From: an uncultured Oscillospiraceae bacterium
GTDB lineage: Bacteria; Bacillota; Clostridia; Oscillospirales; Ruminococcaceae
Length of the DNA stretch: 7,782 nt
Direction of reading: 5' to 3'
Assembly: GCA_958427155.1 (NCBI GenBank)
Contig: CAUABB010000060.1
Location: 1-7,782, forward strand
In this document: piece by piece, positions 1-7,063 of the stretch
How positions within the stretch are numbered: position 1 is the first letter of the stretch
Layout of the letters: every line of letters starts with the position of its first letter
The notes under the pieces: model-generated
The model's input: the letters and a program-made list of their open reading frames with translations, nothing else
Told to the model about the DNA's origin: nothing
Database searches by the model: none
Program-made: the position numbers and the translations under genes

Positions 1-533
1 TTAAATTTCTTCAAAAGGAGAGAATTGATATTCGTTCTTTGCCAGAACTGCGTTTTGCGGCGGTTGGGCCGAAAACCCGAAAAGTATTGGAAGAAAAGGG
101 CATTCTGGTGGAATGTTGTCCACAGAAATCCTGTGGAGAAGAATTGGCAAAAGAACTTTTTTCAGTTATTCGACCAGACGACAAACTTTTGGCACTGGTT
201 CCTGAAAACAGGGAAAGCGCTGTTGTATCCGTTTTAAGGAAAAAAGAAGTTAACGTCGATACGGCAGCTGTTTATCGGACATTGTTTGAAACAACGTTGA
301 TTGTTCCGCATCTTCGTTCTGGAGACTCAGCGATTTTTACAAGCGCTTCGTCGGTAGAGGGGTTTGTGAAAATGGTTCATGAATCTGTATCGGGACTCCG
401 GGCGTTTTGTATTGGCAGTCAGACGGCAAACGCCGCAAGGGACTGCGGGATGGAGACAATCGTTGCAGAACAGGCGTCAATGGAAAGCCTGATTCATAAA
501 GTAGTTGAATATTACCAAACAGAAAGGTTGTAG
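1..533 (+). CDS. hemD: Uroporphyrinogen-III synthase, 3' part (5' end outside window)
   Basis: This is the C-terminal 176 codons of uroporphyrinogen-III synthase, the cytoplasmic enzyme that cyclises hydroxymethylbilane with inversion of ring D to give uroporphyrinogen III. The frame is open from base 3 at the left edge, so the TTG at 39 is not the true start; full-length HemD proteins are about 250 aa. Visible family signatures are the AAVGPKTRKVLEEKGI segment just inside the window, the serine-rich AIFTSASSVEGFV segment in the middle, and CIGSQTANAARDCGM near the end, which together mark the two-lobed HemD fold. The gene stops with TAG five bases before hemB, so it is co-transcribed with it. 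In related bacteria hemA, hemC or a cobA fusion often lies upstream; none can be seen here. The family call rests on motifs plus the hemB-hemL context. Confidence 0.9.
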   Translation, partial: KFLQKERIDIRSLPELRFAAVGPKTRKVLEEKGILVECCPQKSCGEELAKELFSVIRPDDKLLALVPENRESAVVSVLRKKEVNVDTAAVYRTLFETTLIVPHLRSGDSAIFTSASSVEGFVKMVHESVSGLRAFCIGSQTANAARDCGMETIVAEQASMESLIHKVVEYYQTERL

Positions 534-538
534 AAAGT

Positions 539-1516
539 ATGCAGGACAGACCGAGAAGGTTACGTACGGTTCCACTTCTCAGAAAGATGGTGCGAGAAAC
601 CCGAATGAGTGCGGATTCATTGATATACCCTGTTTTTGTACGGGAAGGAACCGGGATTAAAGAGGAAATTCCTTCGATGGAAGGGCAGTATCGTTATAGC
701 GTAGATATGCTTCCTTATGTGTTGGAGGAAACACTAAAAGCCGGTGTAAACAGCGTCATGCTTTTTGGAATCCCAGATCAGAAAGATGAATGCGGAAGCG
801 AAGCTTACGCGGAAGACGGAGTGGTTCAAAGAGCTTTATTAACGGCAAAAAGGGAGGTGCCAGAGCTTTATTATATCACCGATGTTTGTATGTGTGAGTA
901 TACCTCTCACGGTCACTGTGGTGTGTTAAAGGGGCGTGAGGTCGATAATGACCAAACCTTACCTTTGCTTGCAAAAACTGCCCTTTCTCACGTCCAGGCG
1001 GGTGCTGATATGGTAGCTCCTTCTGATATGATGGATGGCCGGGTATCTGCCATCCGTTCCGCTTTGGATGAAAAGGGATACATCAATGTACCAATTATGT
1101 CCTATGCGGTAAAATATGCTTCGGCTTTTTATGGACCGTTTCGCGAGGCGGCTGGGTCAGCGCCTTCTTTTGGGGATCGGAAAAGCTATCAGATGGATTT
1201 TCACAATCGGAAAGAAGCTTTGAAAGAAGCGTTGATTGATGTTTCTGAGGGTGCGGATATCATTATGGTGAAACCTGCTTTGTCTTATCTGGATATTATT
1301 CGCGAGACTGCTAATGCTCTCAACCGTCCGGTTGCCGCTTATAGTGTGAGCGGAGAATATGCTATGATAAAGGCGGGGGCCAGGATGAATCTGATTGATG
1401 AAGACAAATTGATCGCGGAAACGGCTGTCAGTATTTTCCGGGCGGGCGCAGAAATTCTTTTGAGCTATTATGCAAGGGAAATTGCCTCTATGATCCGGGA
1501 AGGGAGGATTGGTTGA
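539..1516 (+). CDS. hemB: Porphobilinogen synthase (delta-aminolevulinic acid dehydratase)
   Basis: HemB condenses two molecules of 5-aminolevulinate to porphobilinogen in the cytoplasm. The 325-aa length matches the family. Key features seen are the metal-binding DVCMCEYTSHGHCG segment with C117, C119 and C127, which is the zinc-cysteine version rather than the magnesium version; the APSDMMDGR motif around residue 160; the lysine in SYAVKYAS (K192); and the Schiff-base lysine in MVKPALSY (K245). The ATG at 539 lies six bases after the hemD stop region and has only a weak purine stretch (AGAAAG) before it, which suggests translational coupling to hemD. The stop TGA shares one base with the hemL ATG (TGATG). 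No truncation or missing catalytic residue was seen. Confidence 0.97.
   Translation: MQDRPRRLRTVPLLRKMVRETRMSADSLIYPVFVREGTGIKEEIPSMEGQYRYSVDMLPYVLEETLKAGVNSVMLFGIPDQKDECGSEAYAEDGVVQRALLTAKREVPELYYITDVCMCEYTSHGHCGVLKGREVDNDQTLPLLAKTALSHVQAGADMVAPSDMMDGRVSAIRSALDEKGYINVPIMSYAVKYASAFYGPFREAAGSAPSFGDRKSYQMDFHNRKEALKEALIDVSEGADIIMVKPALSYLDIIRETANALNRPVAAYSVSGEYAMIKAGARMNLIDEDKLIAETAVSIFRAGAEILLSYYAREIASMIREGRIG
1501..1507 (+). promoter_or_regulatory. Ribosome binding site that fixes the hemL start
   Basis: The sequence AGGGAGG lies inside the 3' end of hemB, 8 bases before the ATG at 1516. This spacing favours the ATG at 1516 over the in-frame TTG at 1513. Confidence 0.75.
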
Positions 1517-2811
1517 TGACAACGAGATCGGAACAGCTTTTTGAACGGGCTGTCAGAGTGATTCCTGGCGGTGTAAACAGCCCGGTTCGCGCTTATCGTT
1601 CGGTTGGCGGAACTCCCCGGTTTATAGAACGCGCAGACAGAACTTTTATATGGGATGCGGATGGAAACCGCTATACTGATTATGTCGGCTCCTGGGGCCC
1701 TCTGCTTTTGGGTCATAACCATCCTGCGATTCGCGAAGCAGTTTGTAAAGCCGCTGAAAAAGGATTAAGTTTTGGCGCGGCAACAGAAGCTGAGGTTGAA
1801 ATGGCAGAATTGATCTGTTCGTTGGTTCCGTCGGTTGAAATGGTCCGGATGGTTAACTCCGGTACGGAAGCGGTAATGAGCGCAATTCGTGCGGCCCGTG
1901 GCTTTACGGGTCGAAATAAAATTATCAAGTTTGAAGGTTGTTATCATGGCCATTGTGACTCTATGTTGGTCAAGGCGGGGTCCGGCGTGATGACAGCAGG
2001 TGTTCCGGACAGTGCTGGCGTTCCAGGTGGTTGCGCGGCGGATACCTTAACAGCTATATATAACGATTTAGCAGGAGTACAACGGCTGTTTGAAGAAAAT
2101 CAGGAAAAAGTTGCCGCTTTAATTGTTGAACCGGTAGCCGCTAATATGGGAGTTGTTCTGCCGCAGAAGGGCTTTTTGGAAGGATTGCGTCAGCTTTGTA
2201 CCCAATATGGAGCGGTTTTGATTTTTGACGAAGTAATTACTGGGTTTCGCCTTGGGATTAGCGGTGCACAGGGAATTTGGAATATCACCCCTGACCTGAC
2301 AACCTTTGGAAAGATTATTGGGGCGGGAATGCCGGTTGGGGCATATGGTGGAAAACGGGAGATCATGGAATGTGTTGCTCCTAGCGGCTCTGTCTATCAG
2401 GCGGGGACATTAAGTGGAAATCCGGTCGCAATGGCGGCAGGACTTAGGCAACTCCATATTTTACAGGACCATCCTGAAATTTATGGACATTTGAACCAGT
2501 TGGGGAACTTATTCCGAAACGGTATGCAAGAAATTTTACAAAAAACTGGTGCAAAAGCGCAAATTACTGGGGTCGGTTCGCTTTCCTGTCTGTTCTTTAC
2601 GGAATTTCCAGTGGTGGATTATGAGTCTGCTAAAAAGAGCAATACTGCGAGGTTTGGAAGGTATTTTCACCATCTGCTTCAAAACGGGATTTGCGTTGCG
2701 CCTTCCCAGTTTGAGGCGATTTTTATCTCAAACGCCCATGCTGAGGAAGATATTACCGTATTTTTGGCGACCGTTGAAAACTTTTTAGAAAAGGAAAAGC
2801 GGGATAGATAG
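1516..2811 (+). CDS. hemL: Glutamate-1-semialdehyde 2,1-aminomutase
   Basis: HemL is the PLP-dependent enzyme that converts glutamate-1-semialdehyde to 5-aminolevulinate, the last step of the C5 route used by most bacteria. From the ATG at 1516 the protein has 431 aa, the normal family length. It shows the N-terminal RVIPGGVNSPVRAY signature, the MVNSGTEA segment (about 112-119) that holds the cofactor phosphate, the CYHGHCDSML segment (142-151), FDEVITGFR with the aspartate facing the PLP ring nitrogen (D238), and the PLP-binding lysine in TFGKIIGAGMPVGAYGG (K266). The start overlaps the hemB stop by one base and has a strong ribosome binding site. An in-frame TTG three bases upstream would add one residue. 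General class-III aminotransferases are the only real alternative, and the signatures and neighbours exclude them. Confidence 0.97.
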   Translation: MTTRSEQLFERAVRVIPGGVNSPVRAYRSVGGTPRFIERADRTFIWDADGNRYTDYVGSWGPLLLGHNHPAIREAVCKAAEKGLSFGAATEAEVEMAELICSLVPSVEMVRMVNSGTEAVMSAIRAARGFTGRNKIIKFEGCYHGHCDSMLVKAGSGVMTAGVPDSAGVPGGCAADTLTAIYNDLAGVQRLFEENQEKVAALIVEPVAANMGVVLPQKGFLEGLRQLCTQYGAVLIFDEVITGFRLGISGAQGIWNITPDLTTFGKIIGAGMPVGAYGGKREIMECVAPSGSVYQAGTLSGNPVAMAAGLRQLHILQDHPEIYGHLNQLGNLFRNGMQEILQKTGAKAQITGVGSLSCLFFTEFPVVDYESAKKSNTARFGRYFHHLLQNGICVAPSQFEAIFISNAHAEEDITVFLATVENFLEKEKRDR

Positions 2812-2836
2812 GCAGAGCAAAAAAATTTATATAAAG

Positions 2837-2842
2837 AGGAGG
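2837..2842 (+). promoter_or_regulatory. Consensus Shine-Dalgarno box for a TTG start
   Basis: A perfect AGGAGG lies 8 bases before the TTG at 2851. It supports translation of the 199-aa protein from this non-ATG codon. Confidence 0.8.
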
Positions 2843-2850
2843 AAAAGTCA

Positions 2851-3450
2851 TTGGAACGGTATGGGAAATCATATATCTCGGTTCGTTATACCAGAGAGGA
2901 CTTTATTACCCTCAATTTACATCCGGACAGCTCAATCTATGACTGGAGGATTGCAATTGCAATCTTCAACGACAGGTTAGAGGGACGATATTTTAACGCT
3001 GTTCACCTCCTACTTCAGGATGTGAATCAAAACGGTTTTGCGGTGATGGCGTTACTTTGCTTGATGATTGAAACTCTGTATCAATTTCAGGAGGGGATTA
3101 TAGAAACTCAGGCAGGGAAAAACCGGATGCTTTATGTAAATTTTCTCCGGCGTGCCTTTCCCGATATTTTTGATCAGGCGGAAAAAGCGGAATTTTTTTA
3201 TCGGGATATCCGTTGCGGTATTCTTCATTCTGCTCAAACGAGACATGGAAGTCAACTGGCTTTTGAAACAGGTCAAGCGGTTGAACTGTTTGAAAGCAAC
3301 AAAATCCGGGTTGATGTAGAACTATTTGCTGACCGGATTTGGGAGCATTACCAAATTTATCTTAGAAAACTGTCTGATCCGGATGAAAGATTCTTGAGAG
3401 AAAATTTTGTTAAAAAAATGCAGTCAATCTGTCGGAGTGAAGCAGATTAG
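2851..3450 (+). CDS. Protein of unknown function with HEPN-like R-x4-H motif
   Basis: I do not recognise a named family. The 199-aa protein starts at TTG behind a perfect AGGAGG box. It is soluble, probably mostly helical, with no signal peptide and no clear membrane segment. The middle (about 40-85) looks like two amphipathic helices. At 117-130 lies YRDIRCGILHSAQT, in which R121 and H126 form an R-x4-H motif. That arrangement is typical of HEPN-domain proteins, many of which are ribonucleases in toxin-antitoxin or defence systems, and similar R-C-G-[IL]-L-H segments occur in many uncharacterised bacterial proteins. The C-terminus is charged. It follows hemL by 39 bp on the same strand and precedes a terminator, so it is probably the last gene of the hem transcript. 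No MNT-type nucleotidyltransferase or antitoxin partner lies beside it. RNase activity is inference only. Confidence 0.85.
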   Translation: MERYGKSYISVRYTREDFITLNLHPDSSIYDWRIAIAIFNDRLEGRYFNAVHLLLQDVNQNGFAVMALLCLMIETLYQFQEGIIETQAGKNRMLYVNFLRRAFPDIFDQAEKAEFFYRDIRCGILHSAQTRHGSQLAFETGQAVELFESNKIRVDVELFADRIWEHYQIYLRKLSDPDERFLRENFVKKMQSICRSEAD

Positions 3451-3484
3451 TGCTTGTGTCTCTCTATTTTATCCAATAAATTAA

Positions 3485-3527
3485 AAAGAAGCCGACAGAT
3501 TTATTATCTGTCAGCTTCTTTGTTTTT
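3485..3527. terminator. Bidirectional intrinsic terminator between convergent genes
   Basis: A 16-bp inverted repeat (3485-3500 with 3506-3521, loop TTATT) contains one imperfect pair. Read on the + strand it is a C-A mismatch and is followed by TGTTTTTTG; read on the - strand it becomes a U-G wobble and is followed by TTTTTAATTTATT. It can therefore end both the hem operon and the convergent DUF2961 gene, whose stop codon is only a few bases away. Confidence 0.9.
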
Positions 3528-3530
3528 TGT

Positions 3531-4703
3531 TTATTCCGCAATCAATACAATATCCTTGCTGTCTGGCTCATCTGCTTTTTCAAACTTTTTGAGCAATTCG
3601 TCTATCCCCTGTATACGGGGCAAATTTGATTCGGGACGATTAAGATAAAAATAGGCAACTGTCGCAAAATCATCCTGCCGATAGAAATTAATCCACCCAT
3701 CTTTTGGGAGAACTGTATCATGGCGATAAAGATGATGGTAACCACCACGCATCCCACAGTCACAGGTGGTGGGAATCAGTGGAGCGCCTTCAGCGATTAG
3801 CTGATGGACAGTCTGCCACCGTCCGCCGCCGATATCCTGAATGGTGACAGAAATATCTTTTGAAAAGTAAACAGGATCACAGATATGAAACCGGTAAAAA
3901 TTCCAGAAACGCCGGTCAGGGTTCGCAGTCAAGCAGGCTTGATAGCGACCAGCATACTGTCCTTGTCCCCATGCAGTTCCGATATAATCCTCCGTGCCGG
4001 TGCCTACTAGAGTAGGGAATTCGTTGTCCCCGTCCAGATAAATTTTCACTTCGCCTTCTCCCCACCAGGTATCAGCGTATCGATCACTGGCGTTTACGGC
4101 GAAAGAAGTGCCGAGATAACGTCCTTCCCCCTGCAGAAGAGGAAGAATCACATGATCTTTTTCAAGTTCTACCGGATTGCTGCGATGAAACCAGCTGTGA
4201 AAATAAAGGAGATCTGTCTTGGGAGCGTCAAAAACAGTGAAGTTGATGTCGTAAAACAGCCAGGGAACATCAGCTCCGCATTCGTTCGAAAGGGTAAGCA
4301 AAGCTTCGGAACGAAACGGCATGGGAATGTAACAATTAAAAGAGCGTCCCTCCGGATTGGCGAACAATTCGCATTCAAAAGGAACGGGTTCGCAACCGGA
4401 ACACATAAAGTCTCCGAGAGGAGCTTCTACAGCCGGCTTTTTGCAGCCGTCCCAATAGCAACGCAGGATCAGCCCCCGCAGAACGGCGGGGGAACGATTG
4501 CCCAGTGTCATCCAGATCCTGTTGATTTCTCCCGCTCCATTGTATTTCATTAATACCGTAGTTTCTCCCGCTTTTAAATGACCACAGGGATGGCCTTTTG
4601 CGCCGCTGTTTTCCTGCCCTCCAGCCCCTTTTTCTGCAGTCGGGTTTTCAAAATTCGCCCATCTTGTTTGAATATCCGTTCTTCTTTTGGCAAGGCTGTT
4701 CAT
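3531..4703 (-). CDS. DUF2961 / GH172-type glycoside hydrolase
   Basis: The 390-aa protein matches the DUF2961 family, whose characterised members form glycoside hydrolase family GH172 (alpha-D-fructofuranosidase/difructose-anhydride synthase and D-arabinofuranosidases). Typical segments are ENPTAEKGAGG near the N-terminus (19-29), the GEINRIWMTLG strand (58-68), LRCYWDGCKKPAVEAPLGDF (80-99), and the core WWGEGEVKIYLDGD (213-226) followed by GTGTEDYIGTAWG (234-246). Acidic residues E216 or E218 and E238 sit where the two catalytic carboxylates would be expected; this is inferred from spacing, not aligned. There is no signal peptide, so it probably acts in the cytoplasm on imported sugars. GAAAGGGA lies 7 bases before the ATG. 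It sits 105 bp after the sufB-like gene on the same strand; no good separate promoter was found, so read-through is possible. No transporter or sugar regulator is adjacent. The substrate is unknown. Confidence 0.85.
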   Translation of the reverse strand: MNSLAKRRTDIQTRWANFENPTAEKGAGGQENSGAKGHPCGHLKAGETTVLMKYNGAGEINRIWMTLGNRSPAVLRGLILRCYWDGCKKPAVEAPLGDFMCSGCEPVPFECELFANPEGRSFNCYIPMPFRSEALLTLSNECGADVPWLFYDINFTVFDAPKTDLLYFHSWFHRSNPVELEKDHVILPLLQGEGRYLGTSFAVNASDRYADTWWGEGEVKIYLDGDNEFPTLVGTGTEDYIGTAWGQGQYAGRYQACLTANPDRRFWNFYRFHICDPVYFSKDISVTIQDIGGGRWQTVHQLIAEGAPLIPTTCDCGMRGGYHHLYRHDTVLPKDGWINFYRQDDFATVAYFYLNRPESNLPRIQGIDELLKKFEKADEPDSKDIVLIAE

Positions 4704-4808
4704 TGAAATATCCCTTTCTTTGTCATAGAATGTTTGAAAGTTACTAAAGCTATAAGACTGCGGTTTTAATTGATATATAATGGCTTTATTTTACCACCCC
4801 GATGATGG

Positions 4809-5750
4809 TTATTTTAAAAAGCCCTGAACAATTTCTGCTTCTGCTTCAGTCTGAGACAGGCCAAGAGTCATCAGTTTGGTAATCTGTTCCCCGGCAATTT
4901 TACCAATGGCCGCCTCATGAATCAGAGAAGCGTCCACGTGATTGGCGGTGATTTCCGGAATTGCTTTTACACAGGCATGGTCCATAATGATAGCATCGCA
5001 TTCCGAGTGCCCCGCACAGGCGTTATTTCCGTCAATTTTTGAAAGAAACGTTTGATAAGAATTTCCCTTGGCTACAGAACGAGACATGACATTCGCACTG
5101 CATCCTTCTCCATTTAAGGCCACTTCAAATTCTGTAGAAGCTTTCTGGGTACCACTGGTCATTAGTTTTTCCTTAATCACAAGCTGCGCATGGTCTTTTA
5201 AGTCTCCTTTGGTAACCCGTTTCGTAGAGTCAACCCCTTCAATCTGCACCGTCTCCATTTCAAGGTAACTGTCCTCTTCTAGGTGAACAACCGTAATTGG
5301 ATTTAAAACCCGTTGACCGGTTCCACTGCCTTCTCCGTAATGTTTTTCCACATAACGGACTTTAGCCCCTTTTCCGACATGAAAGGTGTGAATGCCATCG
5401 TGCTGAGAAAGATGGGTCCCATCGTTATGAATCCCGCATCCTGCAACAATGTCTACATCAGCTCCCTCGCCAATGTAGAAGTCGTTGTATACAAGATCCA
5501 TAAAACCACTTTTATCTACGACAACCGGAATATGAACAGTTTCACCTTTCGTTCCAGGTTTGACATAAATTTCAATCCCGACTCCTTTTTCTTTCGGCTT
5601 TATTTCAATATTAGGTGTGCTCACTCTACCCACACTTTGTCCATCTATGCGGATATTGTAAGCTCCTGCTGGGGTTCCAGTTAGACCGGCAATTGTTTGA
5701 AGCATATTATCAATTGCGGAAGGAAGTTCATCATATACTGAATTTTTCAT
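4809..5750 (-). CDS. sufB: Short SufB/SufD-family Fe-S cluster assembly scaffold (SmsB-like)
   Basis: This SufB/SufD-family protein pairs with SufC to build Fe-S clusters. At 313 aa it is much shorter than E. coli SufB (about 495) or SufD (about 423) and lacks their N-terminal domain; it resembles the short scaffolds of methanogens and the two-gene SmsCB systems. Its bulk is the beta-helix core, with the segment FYIGEGADVDIVAGCGIHNDG (91-111) typical of the family. The C-terminal SufC-binding part contains SECDAIIMDHACVKAIPEI and LIHEAAIGKI. By hand alignment C251 corresponds to E. coli SufB C405, H278 to the SufD H360 position and E279 to SufB E434. It starts 2 bp after the sufC stop with GAGGG about 8 bases upstream, so the two are translated together. 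No SufS, SufU or second SufD gene is in the window, and no intrinsic terminator is evident after the stop. Confidence 0.9.
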   Translation of the reverse strand: MKNSVYDELPSAIDNMLQTIAGLTGTPAGAYNIRIDGQSVGRVSTPNIEIKPKEKGVGIEIYVKPGTKGETVHIPVVVDKSGFMDLVYNDFYIGEGADVDIVAGCGIHNDGTHLSQHDGIHTFHVGKGAKVRYVEKHYGEGSGTGQRVLNPITVVHLEEDSYLEMETVQIEGVDSTKRVTKGDLKDHAQLVIKEKLMTSGTQKASTEFEVALNGEGCSANVMSRSVAKGNSYQTFLSKIDGNNACAGHSECDAIIMDHACVKAIPEITANHVDASLIHEAAIGKIAGEQITKLMTLGLSQTEAEAEIVQGFLK

Positions 5751-5752
5751 TA

Positions 5753-6484
5753 TTAAACCCTCGCTTTGTAAAATTTACAGGTTTCAGAATTGGTTAGCAA
5801 TTCCGGCAAAATATCATCTTTCGAACCAGATGCTGTAATTTCACCGTTTGAAATGACGACGATTTTATCGGCGATTGCCAGAATTCGTTCCTGATGAGAA
5901 ATGATCATAACTGCCCCGTGTTTCAAATCTCTGATACGTTCAAATACACGAATTAGGTTGTTAAAACTCCAAAGATCAATACCGGCTTCCGGTTCATCAA
6001 ATAAAGAAAGCTCTACTCCACGGGCCATTAACATTGCAATTTCAATCCGTTTAAGTTCTCCGCCGGAAAGACTGGCATTAATTTCTCGGTTAATATAGTC
6101 TGCCGCGCAAAGTCCCACTTCGGAAAGATATCCGCACAGTTCTTCCGTGTTCATTTCTTTATGAGTGGCAAGACGTAAAAGATCCTTTACGGTTAGGCCT
6201 TTAAAACGTACCGGCTGCTGAAATGCAAACCCAATTCCAAGCTGTGCCCGTTCATGAATACCGAGATCTGTGATATCACTGCCCTTAAACAGGATTTTTC
6301 CACTAGTAGGTTTCTCGATCCCCATAATTATTTTGGCAAGAGTAGATTTTCCGCCGCCGTTAGGCCCTGTAATTACTACGAAACTATCGGTATCGACAGT
6401 AAGGTTTATATTTTTAAGAATTTCTTTTTCCTGCCGGTTTGATTCATCACCAACTGAAAATGAAATATTTCTTAACTCTAACAT
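5753..6484 (-). CDS. sufC: SufC-type Fe-S assembly ABC ATPase
   Basis: SufC is the cytoplasmic ABC ATPase that binds the SufB/SufD scaffold and drives the conformational change needed for cluster assembly; it is not a transporter subunit. The 243 aa contain Walker A GPNGGGKST (40-48), the Q-loop in FAFQQPVRFKG (Q89/Q90), the signature LSGGE followed by LKR (139-146), Walker B LSLFDEPEAGID (159-170) and the H-loop histidine in ISHQE (H197). The sequence FDEPEAGID and the F-x-F-Q-x-P Q-loop are typical of SufC. The ATG overlaps the end of the upstream MarR gene by 7 bases, and the sufB-like gene begins 2 bases after its stop, so the three genes form one translationally coupled operon. GGAAGGGATG in the marR end can serve as ribosome binding site. 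Confidence 0.95.
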   Translation of the reverse strand: MLELRNISFSVGDESNRQEKEILKNINLTVDTDSFVVITGPNGGGKSTLAKIIMGIEKPTSGKILFKGSDITDLGIHERAQLGIGFAFQQPVRFKGLTVKDLLRLATHKEMNTEELCGYLSEVGLCAADYINREINASLSGGELKRIEIAMLMARGVELSLFDEPEAGIDLWSFNNLIRVFERIRDLKHGAVMIISHQERILAIADKIVVISNGEITASGSKDDILPELLTNSETCKFYKARV

Positions 6485-6993
6485 TTTTCATTCATCCCTT
6501 CCTTTTCCTGTACTAAAACACACGCTTTTTCTCTGCCCCCATACTGGCAGGGAAATGCACATACAGGCATATATTGTTTCATAACTTCCATAAAGTTAAG
6601 AATCGTCCTTTTTTCGTGTGGTTCCAAAGAACAAAGGTAATTTCTGATGTTATCAGAAGCAGCTTTGTGAAATTCGGCATGCGTTTTTCTGACTTTTTGA
6701 CCGGCTTCTGTCAAACGGTAATATTTTTCCTTTTTATTTTTGGGATCCTGGTATTTTTCAATCAATCCTTTGTCTAGCAGTTTTCCGCTTATCTGTGTAA
6801 TAGCGCTTTTGGTTACGTGGGATTTTTCGGAGAGCATACTGACATTAGAATCAGGGCTTTCATTGATCTTTTCTAAAAGATCAATCTCAGCGTGATATAG
6901 TATTTGACCTCCAGGATATTCTCGGGGCATTTTCTGCTCCGATATAATAGCAGTCATCATTTCAAAAAATTTACGGGCAATTTCACACTGCAC
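6478..6993 (-). CDS. MarR-family transcription regulator with cysteine-rich C-terminal tail
   Basis: This 171-aa protein has the MarR winged helix-turn-helix. An N-terminal dimerisation helix is followed by the DNA-reading part at about 48-80 (SMLSEKSHVTKSAITQISGKL) and the charged wing at 81-95 (DPKNKKEKYYRLTEAG). After the last helix, the C-terminus has an unusual tail with C145, C149, C158 and C171 (MPVCAFPCQYGGREKAC and the final cysteine); C3 and C121 are also present. As first gene of the operon it is likely to control itself and sufCB. The tail could bind an Fe-S cluster or metal or act as a thiol switch, by analogy with IscR and SufR, which belong to other families; this is inference. 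The start is uncertain: GTG at 6993 is the only good in-frame start after the upstream stop codon at 7021, but its ribosome binding site (AGAGAAG, about 16 bases away) is poorly placed. ATGs lie 11-12 codons downstream. Confidence 0.88.
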   Translation of the reverse strand: MQCEIARKFFEMMTAIISEQKMPREYPGGQILYHAEIDLLEKINESPDSNVSMLSEKSHVTKSAITQISGKLLDKGLIEKYQDPKNKKEKYYRLTEAGQKVRKTHAEFHKAASDNIRNYLCSLEPHEKRTILNFMEVMKQYMPVCAFPCQYGGREKACVLVQEKEGMNEKC

Positions 6994-7034
6994 ACCAGTC
7001 CACCACTTTTCTTCTCTTGGTTAACTTTGTCCCC

Positions 7035-7063
7035 ATTATAACGCCATAATAAAGTCTAGTCAA
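7035..7063 (-). promoter_or_regulatory. Sigma-A promoter of the marR-sufC-sufB operon
   Basis: On the - strand TTGACT (7058-7063) and TATAAT (7035-7040) are separated by exactly 17 bp, a near-perfect housekeeping promoter. Transcription would begin around 7028, giving a leader of about 35 bases before the marR GTG. Confidence 0.88.

Noticed and set aside
39..533. TTG at 39 as the hemD start
   Set aside because: The frame is open upstream to the window edge and the upstream residues fit HemD, whose full length is about 250 aa; the gene is cut by the window.
1157..1522. 121-aa - strand frame inside hemB and other long antisense frames within hemL, the GH172-type gene and the suf genes
   Set aside because: All are fully covered by well-supported genes on the other strand, lack ribosome binding sites and resemble no known family.
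4775..4808. Hairpin ACCATC/GGTGGT just after the sufB-like stop
   Set aside because: On the - strand it is followed by AAAATAAAG, not a U run, and has only six pairs, so it is not a convincing terminator for the suf operon.
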